DNA of 64,000 nt, taken from positions 4,851,501 to 4,915,500 of the forward strand of contig NZ_CP041387.1 of NCBI RefSeq assembly GCF_007005445.1, read 5' to 3'. Made by a program: the position numbers and the translations under genes. Position 1 is the stretch's first letter, and every line of letters starts with the position of its first letter. Origin of the DNA: Rhodopseudomonas palustris (GTDB lineage Bacteria; Pseudomonadota; Alphaproteobacteria; Rhizobiales; Xanthobacteraceae). Positions 36,746-47,141 of this stretch are shown piece by piece. The notes under the pieces are model-generated. The model saw only the letters and a program-made list of their open reading frames with translations. It did no database searches and was not told the origin of the DNA.

Positions 36746-37489
36746 TCACCTCGCGGGGGCGCGCTGGCCGGAAACGGGAGCCGGCCGTTTGGCCGGGGCG
36801 GGAGGCGGGGCGGGCTGCGCCACAGGATCCGCGGCTGGCTCGGCCAGCGCTGCATTGTCGAGGTTCATCACCACGCCGCCCTCGAACCGGATCAGGTCGC
36901 CCTTTTCGGTGATGCGCATCCGCTGGCCGCGCAGCGTGCCGCCCTCCCATTTGACGTCAACCGGCGCGTCGGAGGTGACCGTGCCCTGACCCATGTCGAC
37001 GTCAGCCTGCGTCATCCATGCCTCGGTGCCGGAGGAATTGTGCAGATAGACGTCCTTGTTGAGCTTCAGAAGCTGCGCCTTGGTCTGGAACTGCCCCTCG
37101 CGGGCCTCGATCACCACGGTCGACTGATCTTCGGACTGCACCTTGGCCCGCAGCGTGTGCAGGTCGACGTGATCCTGGCTGGTTAGATCCTGGGTGGCCG
37201 AGCGTGCCCACATTTCATAGGGGCGGCCATCATTGGTGAATCCGGCCATATGCGGCGATTCCATCGTGATCTTGGTGCCGGAGACCACCAGGTCGCCGAT
37301 GTCGAGCGGCAGATTCGTCAGGTAGCGGAACGGGTTGAAGATCGAGATCGCGACGATCACCGCCATCGACAGCACCACCACCAGCGGCACCGCGACCCGC
37401 AGGGTTCGCACCAAGCGGCTGTGGCGCGCCGCTGCTGCGAAACGCGCCTCCATTCCGGCCTGATAGGACGACATTTCGACCGCCGTCAC
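36746..37489 (-). CDS. lptC: LPS export protein LptC
   Basis: A 247-residue bitopic membrane protein: one transmembrane helix (about 31-52) and a periplasmic OstA-like beta domain. The C-terminal 35 residues are Pro/Ala-rich (AQPAPPPAPAKRPAPVSG). It links LptBFG to LptA. The start is a GTG at 37489 with GGAG 5 nt upstream; an ATG at 37474 is possible. It begins the Lpt-rpoN cluster, 240 nt after rnd. Confidence 0.88.
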   Translation of the reverse strand: MTAVEMSSYQAGMEARFAAAARHSRLVRTLRVAVPLVVVLSMAVIVAISIFNPFRYLTNLPLDIGDLVVSGTKITMESPHMAGFTNDGRPYEMWARSATQDLTSQDHVDLHTLRAKVQSEDQSTVVIEAREGQFQTKAQLLKLNKDVYLHNSSGTEAWMTQADVDMGQGTVTSDAPVDVKWEGGTLRGQRMRITEKGDLIRFEGGVVMNLDNAALAEPAADPVAQPAPPPAPAKRPAPVSGQRAPAR

Positions 37490-37729
37490 CGCTGCTCCCG
37501 AAGTTGTCTTGCGTCAGTTACGGAGCCTCGCACTCATGGTTTGGAGTGCCGCCGCCGGGTGCCGCCTCCAGTCTGCGACACATCCTTAAGCTAGTCTTAA
37601 TTGCCCCGTCACGGGAGGGCCACGCCGGCCGATCGGACCGAGGGGCCCATCAGGCCGAGGAGTATGACCGAAACACGGCGCGCGATCGCGGAACACGGCT
37701 CTGAGCCCGTCCGCAATGCGTCCTGCCGG

Positions 37730-38344
37730 TTACGAGTGAGCGAAAATGTCCTCTTCGCTCCAGCCATCGAGGTCGAGCCGGGCGCGCACCGGGAGGAAGC
37801 CGAAGCAGGCCGCCGCCAGATCGGTGCGGCCTTCGCGTGCCAGCATGGTGTCGAGTTTGTCGCGCAGCGCATGCAGGTGCAGCACGTCGGAGGCGGCGTA
37901 GGCAAGCTGGGCGTCGCTGAGCGACTCGGCGCCCCAGTCGCTGGATTGCTGCTGCTTCGACAGGTCGATGCCGAGCAGTTCGCGCACCAGGTCCTTCAAG
38001 CCATGCCGGTCGGTGTAGGTGCGGGTCAGGCGCGAGGCGATCTTGGTGCAGTACACCGGCTGCGGCATCACGCCGAACGCCTTGTACAGCGCTGCCAGAT
38101 CGAATCGGGCGAAGTGAAAGATCTTCACCACGGCCGGATCGCCGAGCAACTTCTTCAGGTTCGGCGCATCGGTCGCCCCTAGCGGGATCTGCACCACGTC
38201 GGCGCTGCCGTCGCCATTCGACAATTGCACCACGCACAGCCGGTCGCGATGCGGATGCAGCCCCATCGTTTCGGTGTCGATCGCCACCGAATGCGTATAG
38301 CGGGAAAGATCCGGCAGGTCGCCGCGATGCAGGCGGATCGTCAT
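37730..38344 (-). CDS. rnd: Ribonuclease D, short form
   Basis: A 204-residue 3'-5' exonuclease of the DEDD superfamily. Exo I is AIDTETMGLHP, exo II HFARFDLAALY and exo III YAASDVLHLHAL. The C-terminal HRDC domains of E. coli RNase D are absent, as in many alphaproteobacteria. It trims tRNA and small RNA 3' ends. The ATG at 38344 starts MTIRLHRGDLPDLS; upstream Met codons are unconserved. tRNA-Leu lies just upstream on the same strand. Confidence 0.92.
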   Translation of the reverse strand: MTIRLHRGDLPDLSRYTHSVAIDTETMGLHPHRDRLCVVQLSNGDGSADVVQIPLGATDAPNLKKLLGDPAVVKIFHFARFDLAALYKAFGVMPQPVYCTKIASRLTRTYTDRHGLKDLVRELLGIDLSKQQQSSDWGAESLSDAQLAYAASDVLHLHALRDKLDTMLAREGRTDLAAACFGFLPVRARLDLDGWSEEDIFAHS

Positions 38345-38510
38345 ATGTCGCAAACCCTTGGCCATGGAAAAGGGCACCGAACGCCCCGAATCGGCCGCCA
38401 AACCTATCGCCCCGACCCGCGCGACGCGAGGGGCGGCGCCACCTCGCGGTGGACGTCTCGACCGATGACTTTGTAAGGAGATGCCGATGCGAGGAGAAGG
38501 GCGTGGGCAA

Positions 38511-38595
38511 TGGTGCCCAGGAGAGGACTCGAACCTCCACGGTGTTACCCACTGGTACCTGAAACCAGCGCGTCTACCAATTCCGCCACCTGGGC
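38511..38595 (-). tRNA. tRNA-Leu (anticodon CAG)
   Basis: A complete 85-nt class II tRNA with a variable arm and encoded CCA. The acceptor GCCCAGG pairs with CCTGGGC, and the anticodon loop TTCAGGT between CTGGT and ACCAG gives CAG. The T-arm GGAGGTTCGAGTCCTCT has one extra pairing position but is otherwise normal. It reads CUG, the major leucine codon here. Confidence 0.96.
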
Positions 38596-38755
38596 CCGGG
38601 GCGCTTGATAGGGAGGCGTTACGGAAAAGTCAAATGCCTTCCGCTGACCAAATCCGCTGTACAGCGAAAGGTTGATGGCGTAACGCGAAACCGCCAGAAT
38701 GTCCGCGAATTCCCGGACGTCAAAAGACGCTCCTCCGCGATCAGGATCAGCCCGC

Positions 38756-39721
38756 ATGACTTCGAATCTCGACACGCTCGTCACGGTTTTCGGTGGCTCC
38801 GGCTTCCTCGGTCGGCACATCGTCAGTGCGCTGGCGCGGCGTGACTACCGGATTCGGGTCGCAGTGCGGCGGCCGGAGCTCGCCGGCCATCTGCAGCCGC
38901 TCGGCCGGGTCGGGCAGATCCACGCCGTGCAGGCGAATCTGCGTTATCCCGAATCGGTCGCGGCAGCGATGCGCGGTGCGCATGTGGCCATCAATCTGGT
39001 CGGCATCCTCGCCGAGGGCGGTGCGCAGAAATTCGATGCGGTGCAGGGCAACGGCGCCGCCTCGGTGGCGCAGGCGGCGGCTTCGGTCGGTGCCCGCATG
39101 GTGCACGTCTCGGCGATCGGGGCCGATCCGGATTCGCCGGCGCGTTATGCCCGCAGCAAGGCCGCCGGCGAGCGCGCCGTGCACGAAGCGGTGCCGCAGG
39201 CGACGATCTTCCGGCCCTCGGTGGTGTTCGGGCCGGAAGACCAGTTCACCAACCGATTCGCCGCGCTGGCGCGGATGTCGCCGGTGCTGCCGCTGGTCGG
39301 CGCCGACACCAAGTTGCAGCCGGTCTATGTCGGCGATGTCGCGACCGCGATCGCCGATGCGGTCGATGGGCTCGCCAGACCGGGCGCCGTTTACGAGCTC
39401 GGCGGTCCCGAAGTACTGACGATGCGCGAGATCATGCGCATCATCCTCCAAATCACCGACCGCAAGCCGCTGCTGCTGCCGTTGCCGTTCGGCCTCGCCA
39501 GCCTGCAGGCGATGCTGCTGCAATTCGCTCCGGGGGCCTTCAAGCTGACGCCGGATCAGGTGAGGATGCTGGAAGTCGACAACGTGGTATCCGAAGCCGC
39601 CACCAAGGCTGGCCTGACCCTCCAGGGTCTCGGCATCCAGCCCGATTCGATGCAGGCGGTCGTGCCGTCCTATCTGTGGCGGTTCCGCAAGACCGGGCAA
39701 TTCGCGCGCAAGACCGCGTGA
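38756..39721 (+). CDS. Complex I NDUFA9 subunit-like atypical SDR
   Basis: A 321-residue atypical short-chain dehydrogenase. The dinucleotide loop is VTVFGGSGFLGRHIV, with ISAIGADPDSPARYARSKAAGE in place of the classical Tyr-x-x-x-Lys site (YARSK). The family matches the NDUFA9/39-kDa accessory subunit of complex I, which binds NADPH but may be non-catalytic. The ATG at 38756 has AGGA about 10 nt upstream. It is transcribed away from tRNA-Leu and converges on uppP. Confidence 0.87.
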   Translation: MTSNLDTLVTVFGGSGFLGRHIVSALARRDYRIRVAVRRPELAGHLQPLGRVGQIHAVQANLRYPESVAAAMRGAHVAINLVGILAEGGAQKFDAVQGNGAASVAQAAASVGARMVHVSAIGADPDSPARYARSKAAGERAVHEAVPQATIFRPSVVFGPEDQFTNRFAALARMSPVLPLVGADTKLQPVYVGDVATAIADAVDGLARPGAVYELGGPEVLTMREIMRIILQITDRKPLLLPLPFGLASLQAMLLQFAPGAFKLTPDQVRMLEVDNVVSEAATKAGLTLQGLGIQPDSMQAVVPSYLWRFRKTGQFARKTA

Positions 39722-39776
39722 GCAAATCGTAACGCGGCGTCTTCGGGCGCCGCATTTCGGCTCCGAGAGCCGATCG

Positions 39777-40583
39777 CTACATCCCGAGCGCCAGCGCGAT
39801 CAGGCCGAGCGTGCCGACGATCACGCGCCACCACGCGAACAGCTCGAAGCCGTGGCGGGTGACGTAGGTCAGGAAGGTCTTCACCACGATGATCGCGGTG
39901 ATGAACGACACCACGAAACCGATCGCCACGATGGTGAGATTGTCGAAGGTCATCTCGCCGCGGCTCTTGTAGAGATCGTACACGAAGGCGCCCAGCATCG
40001 TCGGAATCGCCAGGAAGAATGAGAACTCGGCCGCTGAGCGCTTGTCGGTGCCGAGCAACATCGCCGCGACGATGCTGGCGCCGGACCGTGACACGCCGGG
40101 GATCATCGCGGTGCATTGCGCGCAGCCGATATAGAAATAGGTTCGCAGCGGGAACGCCGTCGCGTCGTGATAGCGCGGCTTCAGCTCGAGCTGGTCGACC
40201 CACAACAGGATCGCACCGCCGACGATCAGCGAGAAACACACCACCCACGGATTGAAAAGGAAGTGCTTGATGTAGCCGCCGGCTGCGGCGCCGATCACCG
40301 CGGCGGGTAAAAACGCCAGCAGCACCCCGATCACGAACCGACGCGCGGCGGGATCGCTGAACATCCCGAGCGCGATTCGCCACAATTTCACGAAATACAG
40401 CGCCAGAATCGCCAGGATCGCACCGAGCTGAATCAGCACGGCGAAGGACTTCCAGAAATCGCCTTCGCCGAGATTGAAGAACCGTCCTGCCAGCAACAGA
40501 TGGCCCGTAGATGACACCGGCAAGAATTCGGTCACACCCTCGATGATCCCGAGAATGACGGCTCTGATGATATCGGTGAGCAT
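39777..40583 (-). CDS. uppP: Undecaprenyl-diphosphatase UppP
   Basis: A 268-residue BacA-type membrane enzyme with about eight helices. The catalytic segments are [15 protein letters not shown] near residue 18 and [11 protein letters not shown] near 170. It dephosphorylates undecaprenyl diphosphate to recycle the lipid carrier for peptidoglycan and confers bacitracin resistance at high dose. It converges on the NDUFA9-like gene. Confidence 0.96.
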   Translation of the reverse strand: MLTDIIRAVILGIIEGVTEFLPVSSTGHLLLAGRFFNLGEGDFWKSFAVLIQLGAILAILALYFVKLWRIALGMFSDPAARRFVIGVLLAFLPAAVIGAAAGGYIKHFLFNPWVVCFSLIVGGAILLWVDQLELKPRYHDATAFPLRTYFYIGCAQCTAMIPGVSRSGASIVAAMLLGTDKRSAAEFSFFLAIPTMLGAFVYDLYKSRGEMTFDNLTIVAIGFVVSFITAIIVVKTFLTYVTRHGFELFAWWRVIVGTLGLIALALGM

Positions 40584-40782
40584 GGAATCGTCCGCTGAAA
40601 GGGATCGGTCGTCCGCGAGGCTGGACCTTGTGGCCTATTCCCCACCATGCCGCAACGGCAAAAATCCGACCTTCGGTGCCTTGCCTCGCCGCAGCATGCG
40701 ACTAGGTTGGCGCCCGCACGAAGGGCGTGTCCGGCGCGATCCGCCACGGTTTGTTAAGCTCTTCGAAACTATCTAGGTCAGC

Positions 40783-41475
40783 ATGTACACCCTCTTCCAC
40801 CACCCGTTCTGCCCGTTGTCGCGGTTCATCCGCCTTGCGCTCGGGGAACATGGTCTCGATCTCAGATTGGTGGAGGAACGGTCCTGGGAGCGTCGAACCG
40901 CGTTCCTGGCGCTGAACCCGGCTGGAACCACGCCGGTGCTGGTCGCGGAGGGGCGGCCGCCGGTTCCCGGCGCCGGAGTGATCACGGAGTTTCTCGACGA
41001 GGTGCACGGCCCCGAGCTCGGTGATCGCCGGCTGCTGCCGCAGTCCACCGCAGAGCGTATCGAGGTGCGGCGGCTGCTGTCGTGGTTCAACGACAAGTTC
41101 TTCGAGGAAGCCTCCGGCCCGCTGATGACCGAGCGGATCTACAAGCGCTTCATGAGCGAAGAAGATGGCGGCGGTCCGCCGGCGATGGACGTGATCCGTG
41201 CCGCCAACGCCAATGTGCGCTACCATCTCGCCTATATCGGCTGGCTGGCGCGCACCCGGAACTTTCTCGCCGGGGATCGCATGACTTACGCAGACCTCGC
41301 CGCAGCCGCGCATCTGTCGGCGATCGACTATCTGGGCGACGTGCCATGGATCGAGGACGAGGCGGCAAAGGCCTGGTACGCACGGATCAAGTCACGCCCG
41401 TCGTTCCGTCCGCTGCTGAGCGAATGGCTGGCGGGGGTGCCGGCGTCGCGCACCTACGTGGATCTGGATTTCTGA
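40783..41475 (+). CDS. Glutathione S-transferase family protein
   Basis: A 230-residue protein with a thioredoxin-like N-terminal domain ([22 protein letters not shown], Cys10 as the likely active residue) and an all-helical C-terminal domain ([26 protein letters not shown]). The FCPxS and overall form resemble the SspA/omega-like GSTs; the substrate is unknown. Its stop overlaps the likely CTG start of queG by three bases. Confidence 0.88.
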   Translation: MYTLFHHPFCPLSRFIRLALGEHGLDLRLVEERSWERRTAFLALNPAGTTPVLVAEGRPPVPGAGVITEFLDEVHGPELGDRRLLPQSTAERIEVRRLLSWFNDKFFEEASGPLMTERIYKRFMSEEDGGGPPAMDVIRAANANVRYHLAYIGWLARTRNFLAGDRMTYADLAAAAHLSAIDYLGDVPWIEDEAAKAWYARIKSRPSFRPLLSEWLAGVPASRTYVDLDF

Positions 41476-42626
41476 GCCCCGCTGCCGGCCCCTCGGAGTC
41501 GCGAATAGGCGGCGCTGCTTGGCGCGCGCAGCTCGCCGATCAGGCTTACGCTCTCGGTTTCGATGCCTTCGGCGTCTGCGCCCCCGATTCGATTCCGGAA
41601 GCTCCGGCGCGTCTGCGCGCCTTTCTCGACGCCGGCTATCACGGCGAGATGGCCTGGCTTGCCGATCGCCCTGAACGGCGGTCCGATCCCCGGGTGATGT
41701 GGGGCGAGGTTCAAAGCGTCATCCTGCTCGGCTTCAATTATGGTCCGGATGTCGACCCGCGCGGTGTGCTGACGCAGAAGGATCGCGCTGCGATCTCGGT
41801 CTATGCGCAAGGCGACGATTATCACGACGTGATCAAGGCCCGGCTGAAGCAGTTCGCGCGCTGGCTGGTCGCCACTGCCGGCGGTGACGTGAAGGTGTTC
41901 ATCGATACTGCCGCGGTGATGGAAAAGCCGCTGGCGCAGGCCGCAGGTCTCGGCTGGCAGGGCAAACACACCAATCTGGTGTCGACTGGCCGCGGCTCCT
42001 GGATGTTTCTCGGCGCGGTGTTCACCACGCTCGATCTGCCGCGGGACGCGGCCGAGCACGATCATTGCGGCTCGTGCCGCGCCTGCCTTGATGCCTGCCC
42101 GACCGCCGCGTTTCCGGCGCCGTACCGGCTCGATGCCCGGCGCTGCATCTCGTATCTGACGATCGAGCACAAAGGTCCGATCCCGCGCGAATTCCGCGCC
42201 CGTCTCGGCAACCGGATCTACGGCTGCGACGACTGCCTCGCCGCCTGTCCGTGGAACAAGTTCGCCCAGGCCGGGCGCGAGGCCAAGCTCGCCGCCCGCG
42301 ACGGCTTGCGCGCACCGGCCCTCGCCGAGCTGGTGCGTCTCGATGACCCGTTGTTCCGGGCGCTGTTCACCAAATCGCCGGTCAAGCGCATCGGACGTGA
42401 TCGCTTCATCCGCAACGTGCTGATCGCAATCGGCAATTCGGGGGACAGCGGGGTGGCGGCAGACGCCGAGCGGCTGCTCGCCGACCCCAATCCGGTGATC
42501 CGCGGGGCGGCGGTGTGGGCGCTGGCGCAGCTTCTACCGCCTGACCAGTTCGCGGCACTGAATGCGGCACATCTCGCCGACGAGGCGGATGAGGGGGTGC
42601 GGACGGAATGGGACGCCGTCAGCTAA
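41472..42626 (+). CDS. queG: Epoxyqueuosine reductase QueG
   Basis: A 384-residue enzyme for the last step of queuosine synthesis, using cobalamin and two 4Fe-4S clusters. The first ferredoxin-like set is [12 protein letters not shown] and the second [16 protein letters not shown]-like C-terminus lies at about 315-380. No ATG, GTG or TTG begins the conserved N-terminus ([21 protein letters not shown]); a CTG at 41472, overlapping the gst stop (CTGA), fits best. An ATG at 41424 would overlap gst by 52 nt. The 3' end is secure. Confidence 0.93.
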   Translation: MSPAAGPSESRIGGAAWRAQLADQAYALGFDAFGVCAPDSIPEAPARLRAFLDAGYHGEMAWLADRPERRSDPRVMWGEVQSVILLGFNYGPDVDPRGVLTQKDRAAISVYAQGDDYHDVIKARLKQFARWLVATAGGDVKVFIDTAAVMEKPLAQAAGLGWQGKHTNLVSTGRGSWMFLGAVFTTLDLPRDAAEHDHCGSCRACLDACPTAAFPAPYRLDARRCISYLTIEHKGPIPREFRARLGNRIYGCDDCLAACPWNKFAQAGREAKLAARDGLRAPALAELVRLDDPLFRALFTKSPVKRIGRDRFIRNVLIAIGNSGDSGVAADAERLLADPNPVIRGAAVWALAQLLPPDQFAALNAAHLADEADEGVRTEWDAVS

Positions 42627-43404
42627 TCTCCTCGACCGCCGCCAGCATCCGGGTGATGTCCTGCGGGCGGCTGAGACGGTGGTCGCCGTCCTGGATCATG
42701 GTCAGCACCACATCGTCGGTCGGCAATCGTTCGGCCAGTTCGAAGGCGTGGCGCCACGGCACGTCTTCGTCCTGCTTGCCTTGCAGGATGCGCACCGGGC
42801 AGCCGACCTCGATCATGCCGCCGAGCACGAGATGATTGCGGCCGTCTTCGATCAGCGCTCTGGTGATCGGATATGGTTCGCCGTACTCGGAGGGCCGAAG
42901 CCACACCCCCCTGGTCTCGATCTCGGCGCGGATCTCGGGCGAAAACCCCTTCCACATCAACGCTTCGGTGAAGTCCGGTGCCGGCGCGATCAGCACCAGC
43001 CCGGCCAGATTCGCGGCCGCCTCGCCCCCGCGGCGGCGCAGTGCGCGCGCCAGCAGCAGCGCCATCCAGCCTCCCATCGAGGAGCCGACCACGATCTGCG
43101 GGCCGCGGCAGAACGCGTCGAACACCGCCAGGCTCTCTTCGAGCCAGCGGCCGATCGTGCCCTCGGCGAAAACGCCTGACGACTCGCCGTGGCCGGAATA
43201 GTCGAACCGGACGCAAGCCCTGCCCCGGGCTTCGGCCCATTGGTCGAGGGCGGACGCCTTGGTCCCGGTCATGTCGGAGTTGAATCCGCCGAGCCAGAAC
43301 AGGCCGGGGGAGGCGCCTGGTCGGGCACGGACCGCGATTTGGCGCGCCGCGCCACCGTCGCCGACGGTGACGAACTCCGGTTCGGTGACGGAAGAATTTG
43401 TCAT
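42619..43404 (-). CDS. Alpha/beta hydrolase
   Basis: A 261-residue hydrolase. The nucleophile elbow is [12 protein letters not shown] (Ser near residue 109) and the final acid/His lie in the last third ([19 protein letters not shown]). [12 protein letters not shown] is the usual N-terminal loop. The sequence recalls human ABHD10-like acyl-protein/ester hydrolases. Its end overlaps the queG 3' end by 8 nt (convergent), and its start faces infC across a 322-nt gap. Confidence 0.85.
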   Translation of the reverse strand: MTNSSVTEPEFVTVGDGGAARQIAVRARPGASPGLFWLGGFNSDMTGTKASALDQWAEARGRACVRFDYSGHGESSGVFAEGTIGRWLEESLAVFDAFCRGPQIVVGSSMGGWMALLLARALRRRGGEAAANLAGLVLIAPAPDFTEALMWKGFSPEIRAEIETRGVWLRPSEYGEPYPITRALIEDGRNHLVLGGMIEVGCPVRILQGKQDEDVPWRHAFELAERLPTDDVVLTMIQDGDHRLSRPQDITRMLAAVEEIS

Positions 43405-43618
43405 GGATCAACAACCTCGTTGCCCGGTTGGTTTGCAGTACGCACCGAGGCGTCGTCAATGCCGGGCGCCTTAACGTGGCGGAGCGTGGTATGACGGGCC
43501 GCGCGGCGAAGTGTCCGATTTCGGTTATGCGGAAGTCGGCTTGCCGGCAGGCGGTTCTTCCGCCACACTGCGCACGGATCAGAAGGGCATTGACCCGTTA
43601 TCGACGCGCGGGATGGTT

Positions 43619-43647
43619 TTGCATCCGGTCGCGCTTCGACCTATATG
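43619..43647 (+). promoter_or_regulatory. Likely infC promoter
   Basis: TTGCAT (43619-43624) and TATATG (43642-43647) are separated by 17 nt. It lies 80 nt before the infC ATT start, in a 322-nt gap (43405-43726) that holds no other feature I can support. The same -10 hexamer, TATATG, is seen before aroG. Confidence 0.55.
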
Positions 43648-43726
43648 AAGTGCGTGATCCGATTAGCAGCCGTTCTGCCTCGATCCATCGTTCGCCGTCA
43701 ACGTTCACAAGTGTGGAGAAGCACCC

Positions 43727-44266
<540 letters not shown>

Positions 44267-44294
44267 CGCGGATCCGGGTTTCGATTTCAGAGCG

Positions 44295-44330
44295 AAAAAG
44301 GGCCCGCCGGTCGATCTGGCGGGCCTTTTT
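44295..44330 (+). terminator. Intrinsic terminator after infC
   Basis: GGCCCGCC (44301-44308) pairs with GGCGGGCC (44318-44325); AAAAAG precedes the stem and TTTTT follows. It begins 28 nt past the infC stop. The symmetric A/T runs allow function in both directions. Confidence 0.92.
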
Positions 44331-44507
44331 CCTTGGGGCGGTCTGTTGCGCGTGCTGCCCAGTTCCGAGTCTGCCCGGCTGCCGCCTGGAGCTCCGGCTT
44401 TACACGTTGCCAATCGGCCTCCGCTCTGCCATAAGCGCAGCCTTCGTCGCCCGGCTGATCAAGGGCTGCCGTGGCGATGGCCGTGTCGATCGCTCCATTT
44501 TCGGGGT

Positions 44508-44535
44508 TTGTCGCACAATTTCAACGCTCTAACGA
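44508..44535 (+). promoter_or_regulatory. Possible rpmI promoter
   Basis: TTGTCG (44508-44513) and TAACGA (44530-44535) are 16 nt apart, upstream of the leader hairpin. The match is modest, but a promoter is expected here because infC is terminated at 44330. Confidence 0.35.
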
Positions 44536-44553
44536 GCATGTCCGCCGCCGCAG

Positions 44554-44573
44554 AGCGCCCTCGGGGCGCTTTT
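44554..44573 (+). promoter_or_regulatory. Terminator-like hairpin in the rpmI leader
   Basis: AGCGCCC (44554-44560) and GGGCGCT (44564-44570) pair around a TCG loop, followed by TTT. The stem ends 23 nt before the rpmI ATG. It may be an attenuator or L20-responsive element; no alternative pairing has been worked out. Confidence 0.5.
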
Positions 44574-44596
44574 CGCGCGTGGCAAAGGAGAGCCAA

Positions 44597-44797
44597 ATGC
44601 CCAAGTTGAAGACCAAATCGGGCGCCAAAAAGCGCTTCAAAGTCACCGCCACCGGCAAGGTGGTGTCCGCCCAGCGCGGCAAGCGCCACGGCATGATCAA
44701 GCGCACCAAGAAGCAGATCCGCCAGCTTCGCGGCACCCGCGTGATCTTCAAGACCGACGGCGACAACATCAAGAAGTACTTCTTGCCGAACGCCTGA
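44597..44797 (+). CDS. rpmI: 50S ribosomal protein L35
   Basis: A 66-residue basic ribosomal protein ([21 protein letters not shown]), of normal length. AAGGAG lies 7 nt before the ATG at 44597. It is 91 nt upstream of rplT and 331 nt downstream of the infC stop. The intervening leader has an intrinsic terminator, a possible promoter and a second hairpin. Confidence 0.97.
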   Translation: MPKLKTKSGAKKRFKVTATGKVVSAQRGKRHGMIKRTKKQIRQLRGTRVIFKTDGDNIKKYFLPNA

Positions 44798-44888
44798 CCG
44801 TTCTGGCCGCGCATGCGCGCGGCAACCTCATCATCGAGCCGCGTCCGCGCGGCCAAGCAACACCCAATTCAGATGAAGGAGATCAGTC

Positions 44889-45248
44889 ATGGCTCGCGTC
44901 AAACGCGGTGTGACGGCTCACGCCAAGCATAAGAAGGTCTACAAGCTCGCCAAGGGCTATCGCGGTCGCCGCAAGAACACGATCCGCACCGCCAAGGCCG
45001 CCGTCGACAAGGCCGGTCAGTACGCGTTCCGGGATCGCAAGCGCAAGAAGCGGACGTTCCGCGCGCTGTGGATCCAGCGCCTCAATGCCGCGGTGCGCCC
45101 GCTCGGCATGACCTACAGTGTGTTCATCAACGGCCTCGCCAAGTCCGGCATCGTCGTCGACCGCAAGGTGCTGTCCGACCTCGCGATCAACGAGCCGGCG
45201 GCGTTCCAGGCGATCGCCGAGAAGGCCAAGGCTGCGCTCGCAGCCTGA
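44889..45248 (+). CDS. rplT: 50S ribosomal protein L20
   Basis: A 119-residue L20 ([26 protein letters not shown]), complete. GAAGGAG is about 8 nt upstream. L20 binds 23S rRNA early in 50S assembly and represses rpmI-rplT translation in E. coli and transcription in Bacillus. The repeat B lies between its stop and pheS. Confidence 0.97.
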   Translation: MARVKRGVTAHAKHKKVYKLAKGYRGRRKNTIRTAKAAVDKAGQYAFRDRKRKKRTFRALWIQRLNAAVRPLGMTYSVFINGLAKSGIVVDRKVLSDLAINEPAAFQAIAEKAKAALAA

Positions 45249-45268
45249 GGCCCGCCACCGGGTTGATC

Positions 45269-45340
45269 GTCATCGCCGGACTTGATCCGGCGATCCATCT
45301 TTCAAGCGCGATGGATGCCCGGGTCACGCCCGGGCATGAC
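45269..45340. repeat. Intergenic paired-hairpin repeat, copy B (between rplT and pheS)
   Basis: It starts GTCAT and ends ATGAC. Arms CCGG-acttgat-CCGG and GCCCGGG-tca-cGCCCGGGC flank the short inverted repeat ATCCATC (45293-45299) and GATGGAT (45310-45316). The unit is 72 nt. Its plan matches copies A and C, and it lies within a translation operon. Confidence 0.82.
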
Positions 45341-45362
45341 TACATTGGGGAGTGGCTTCGCC

Positions 45363-46445
45363 ATGTCGAACCTTCAAGACCTCCAATCCCAAATCCTCGC
45401 CGACATCGCCGCCGCCTCCGACGAGGCCGCGCTGGAAGCGGTCCGCGTCGGAGCGCTCGGCAAGAAGGGCTCGATCTCGGCGCTGCTCGCCACGCTCGGC
45501 AAGATGGACCCCGAGCAGCGCAAGACAGAAGGTGCGGCGATCAACCTTGCCAAGGACGCGGTGACGCAAGCGCTGGCCGCCCGCCGCGACGTGCTGAAGG
45601 CCGCCGCGCTCGACGCCAAGCTCGCGGCCGAAACGATCGATGTCACGCTGCCGATGCGTGAGCCGTCGGCCGAAGCCGGCCGGCTGCATCCGCTCAGTCA
45701 GGTCTGGGACGAACTCACCGCGATCTTCGCCGACATGGGCTTTGCGATCGCCGAAGGTCCGGACATCGAGACCGACGACTACAACTTCACCAAGCTGAAC
45801 TTCCCCGAAGGCCATCCGGCCCGGGAGATGCACGACACCTTCTATTTCAACCCGAAGGAAGACGGCTCGCGCCTCTTGCTCCGTACCCACACCTCGCCGG
45901 TGCAGGTGCGGACCATGCTGAGCCAGAAGCCGCCGATCCGTGTGATCTGTCCCGGCCGCACCTATCGCAGCGACAGTGACCAGACCCACACGCCGATGTT
46001 CCATCAGGTCGAAGGGCTGGTGATCGACAAGGGGAGCCATCTCGGCCACCTGAAGTGGATCCTGCACGAGTTCTGCAAGGCGTTCTTCGAGGTCGACAAC
46101 GTCAACATGCGGTCCCGGCCGTCGTTCTTCCCGTTCACCGAGCCGTCGCTGGAGGTCGATATCCAGTGCCGCCGCGGCAAGGACGAGATTCGGTTCGGCG
46201 AGGGCGAAGACTGGCTTGAGATTCTCGGCTGCGGCATGGTGCACCCCAACGTGCTCACCGCCTGCGGCCTCGATCCGGACGAGTATCAGGGCTTCGCCTG
46301 GGGCATGGGCATCGATCGCATCGCGATGCTGAAATACGGCATGAGCGACCTGCGGCAGTTGTTCGAAGCCGACGTGCGCTGGCTCAATCACTACGGCTTC
46401 AAGCCGCTCGACATCCCGACGCTGGCGGGGGGATTGAGTTCGTGA
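45363..46445 (+). CDS. pheS: Phenylalanyl-tRNA synthetase alpha subunit
   Basis: A 360-residue class II synthetase subunit. The N-terminal coiled coil (about 1-85) contacts tRNA; the core has motif 2 ([26 protein letters not shown]) and motif 3 ([17 protein letters not shown]). The ATG at 45363 starts [12 protein letters not shown]. It forms an alpha2beta2 enzyme with PheT, which normally follows immediately but here is 696 nt on, with a foreign-looking gene between. Confidence 0.97.
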   Translation: MSNLQDLQSQILADIAAASDEAALEAVRVGALGKKGSISALLATLGKMDPEQRKTEGAAINLAKDAVTQALAARRDVLKAAALDAKLAAETIDVTLPMREPSAEAGRLHPLSQVWDELTAIFADMGFAIAEGPDIETDDYNFTKLNFPEGHPAREMHDTFYFNPKEDGSRLLLRTHTSPVQVRTMLSQKPPIRVICPGRTYRSDSDQTHTPMFHQVEGLVIDKGSHLGHLKWILHEFCKAFFEVDNVNMRSRPSFFPFTEPSLEVDIQCRRGKDEIRFGEGEDWLEILGCGMVHPNVLTACGLDPDEYQGFAWGMGIDRIAMLKYGMSDLRQLFEADVRWLNHYGFKPLDIPTLAGGLSS

Positions 46446-46513
46446 GGTTGCGTCGAGTCTCCCACGGGGACTCGGTGGCGCAAGCCGCGGATTAGGCTGA
46501 GAGGATAATTTCA

Positions 46514-47140
46514 ATGATGAATGGTGCCTTATCGGCTTCAATTCTCAACTTTGCATCTCAGCACCAAAGCGAACTTATTTCGTTCTCTCTGACGCTTCTG
46601 TCTGCCCTCTTGTTCTTTATTTTTCGAGCGCGGGTAAAGCTTGTATGGGGACGTGCAAACAATAACTTCTTTCGCGTCAAGACCAATCCGCCGCCGCAGC
46701 CGAATTCTCCTGAGCAAGCTCAGAATTCGCTGGTCGGTCCCTCTGCGCCCTCCTATGTGAGTCTCTACAGCGAAAAGCACTACGTCCAAAATTCGGGTAG
46801 AGTTCCTGCACGAGACGTCAATGTAATCTTCTCGAACAAGCCGGACTCAATTTCGATCTGGCAAGACAGGAAGTTCGACGAGTTCTCTTTGGAGAATGGT
46901 TCGTATTTGGTGTCCATTCCAAGTATCGCCCCGCACGAGCTTGTCATTATCGATTCGCTGTGGGTCACCCCAAATCATGGTGAGGTGCGTGGTGTTCGTT
47001 GTGCCGATGCTCAAGGTCGTCGCGTTGAGTTTTGGGTTACGCGCAATTTTGGACGCGCATTCAATATTGTAGCCCTTGTTCTCACCATCCTTGGAATTTA
47101 CTACGCTCTAGTGTTGGTCCTGAAAGTCGTGATGGGATAA
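46514..47140 (+). CDS. Unknown two-TM membrane protein inserted between pheS and pheT
   Basis: A 208-residue protein I do not recognise. An N-terminal hydrophobic helix (about 21-40, [20 protein letters not shown]) and a C-terminal one (about 183-206) flank a beta-rich middle ([21 protein letters not shown]) with an Ig-like look. GC is clearly lower than the flanks: three 60-base lines I counted hold 27, 28 and 32 G+C, against 36 in a pheS line. AGAGGA lies 9 nt before ATG. Its stop is one base before the pheT ATG, so it can couple pheT translation. It looks acquired; no function can be given. Confidence 0.75.
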   Translation: MMNGALSASILNFASQHQSELISFSLTLLSALLFFIFRARVKLVWGRANNNFFRVKTNPPPQPNSPEQAQNSLVGPSAPSYVSLYSEKHYVQNSGRVPARDVNVIFSNKPDSISIWQDRKFDEFSLENGSYLVSIPSIAPHELVIIDSLWVTPNHGEVRGVRCADAQGRRVEFWVTRNFGRAFNIVALVLTILGIYYALVLVLKVVMG

Positions 47141-47141
47141 A

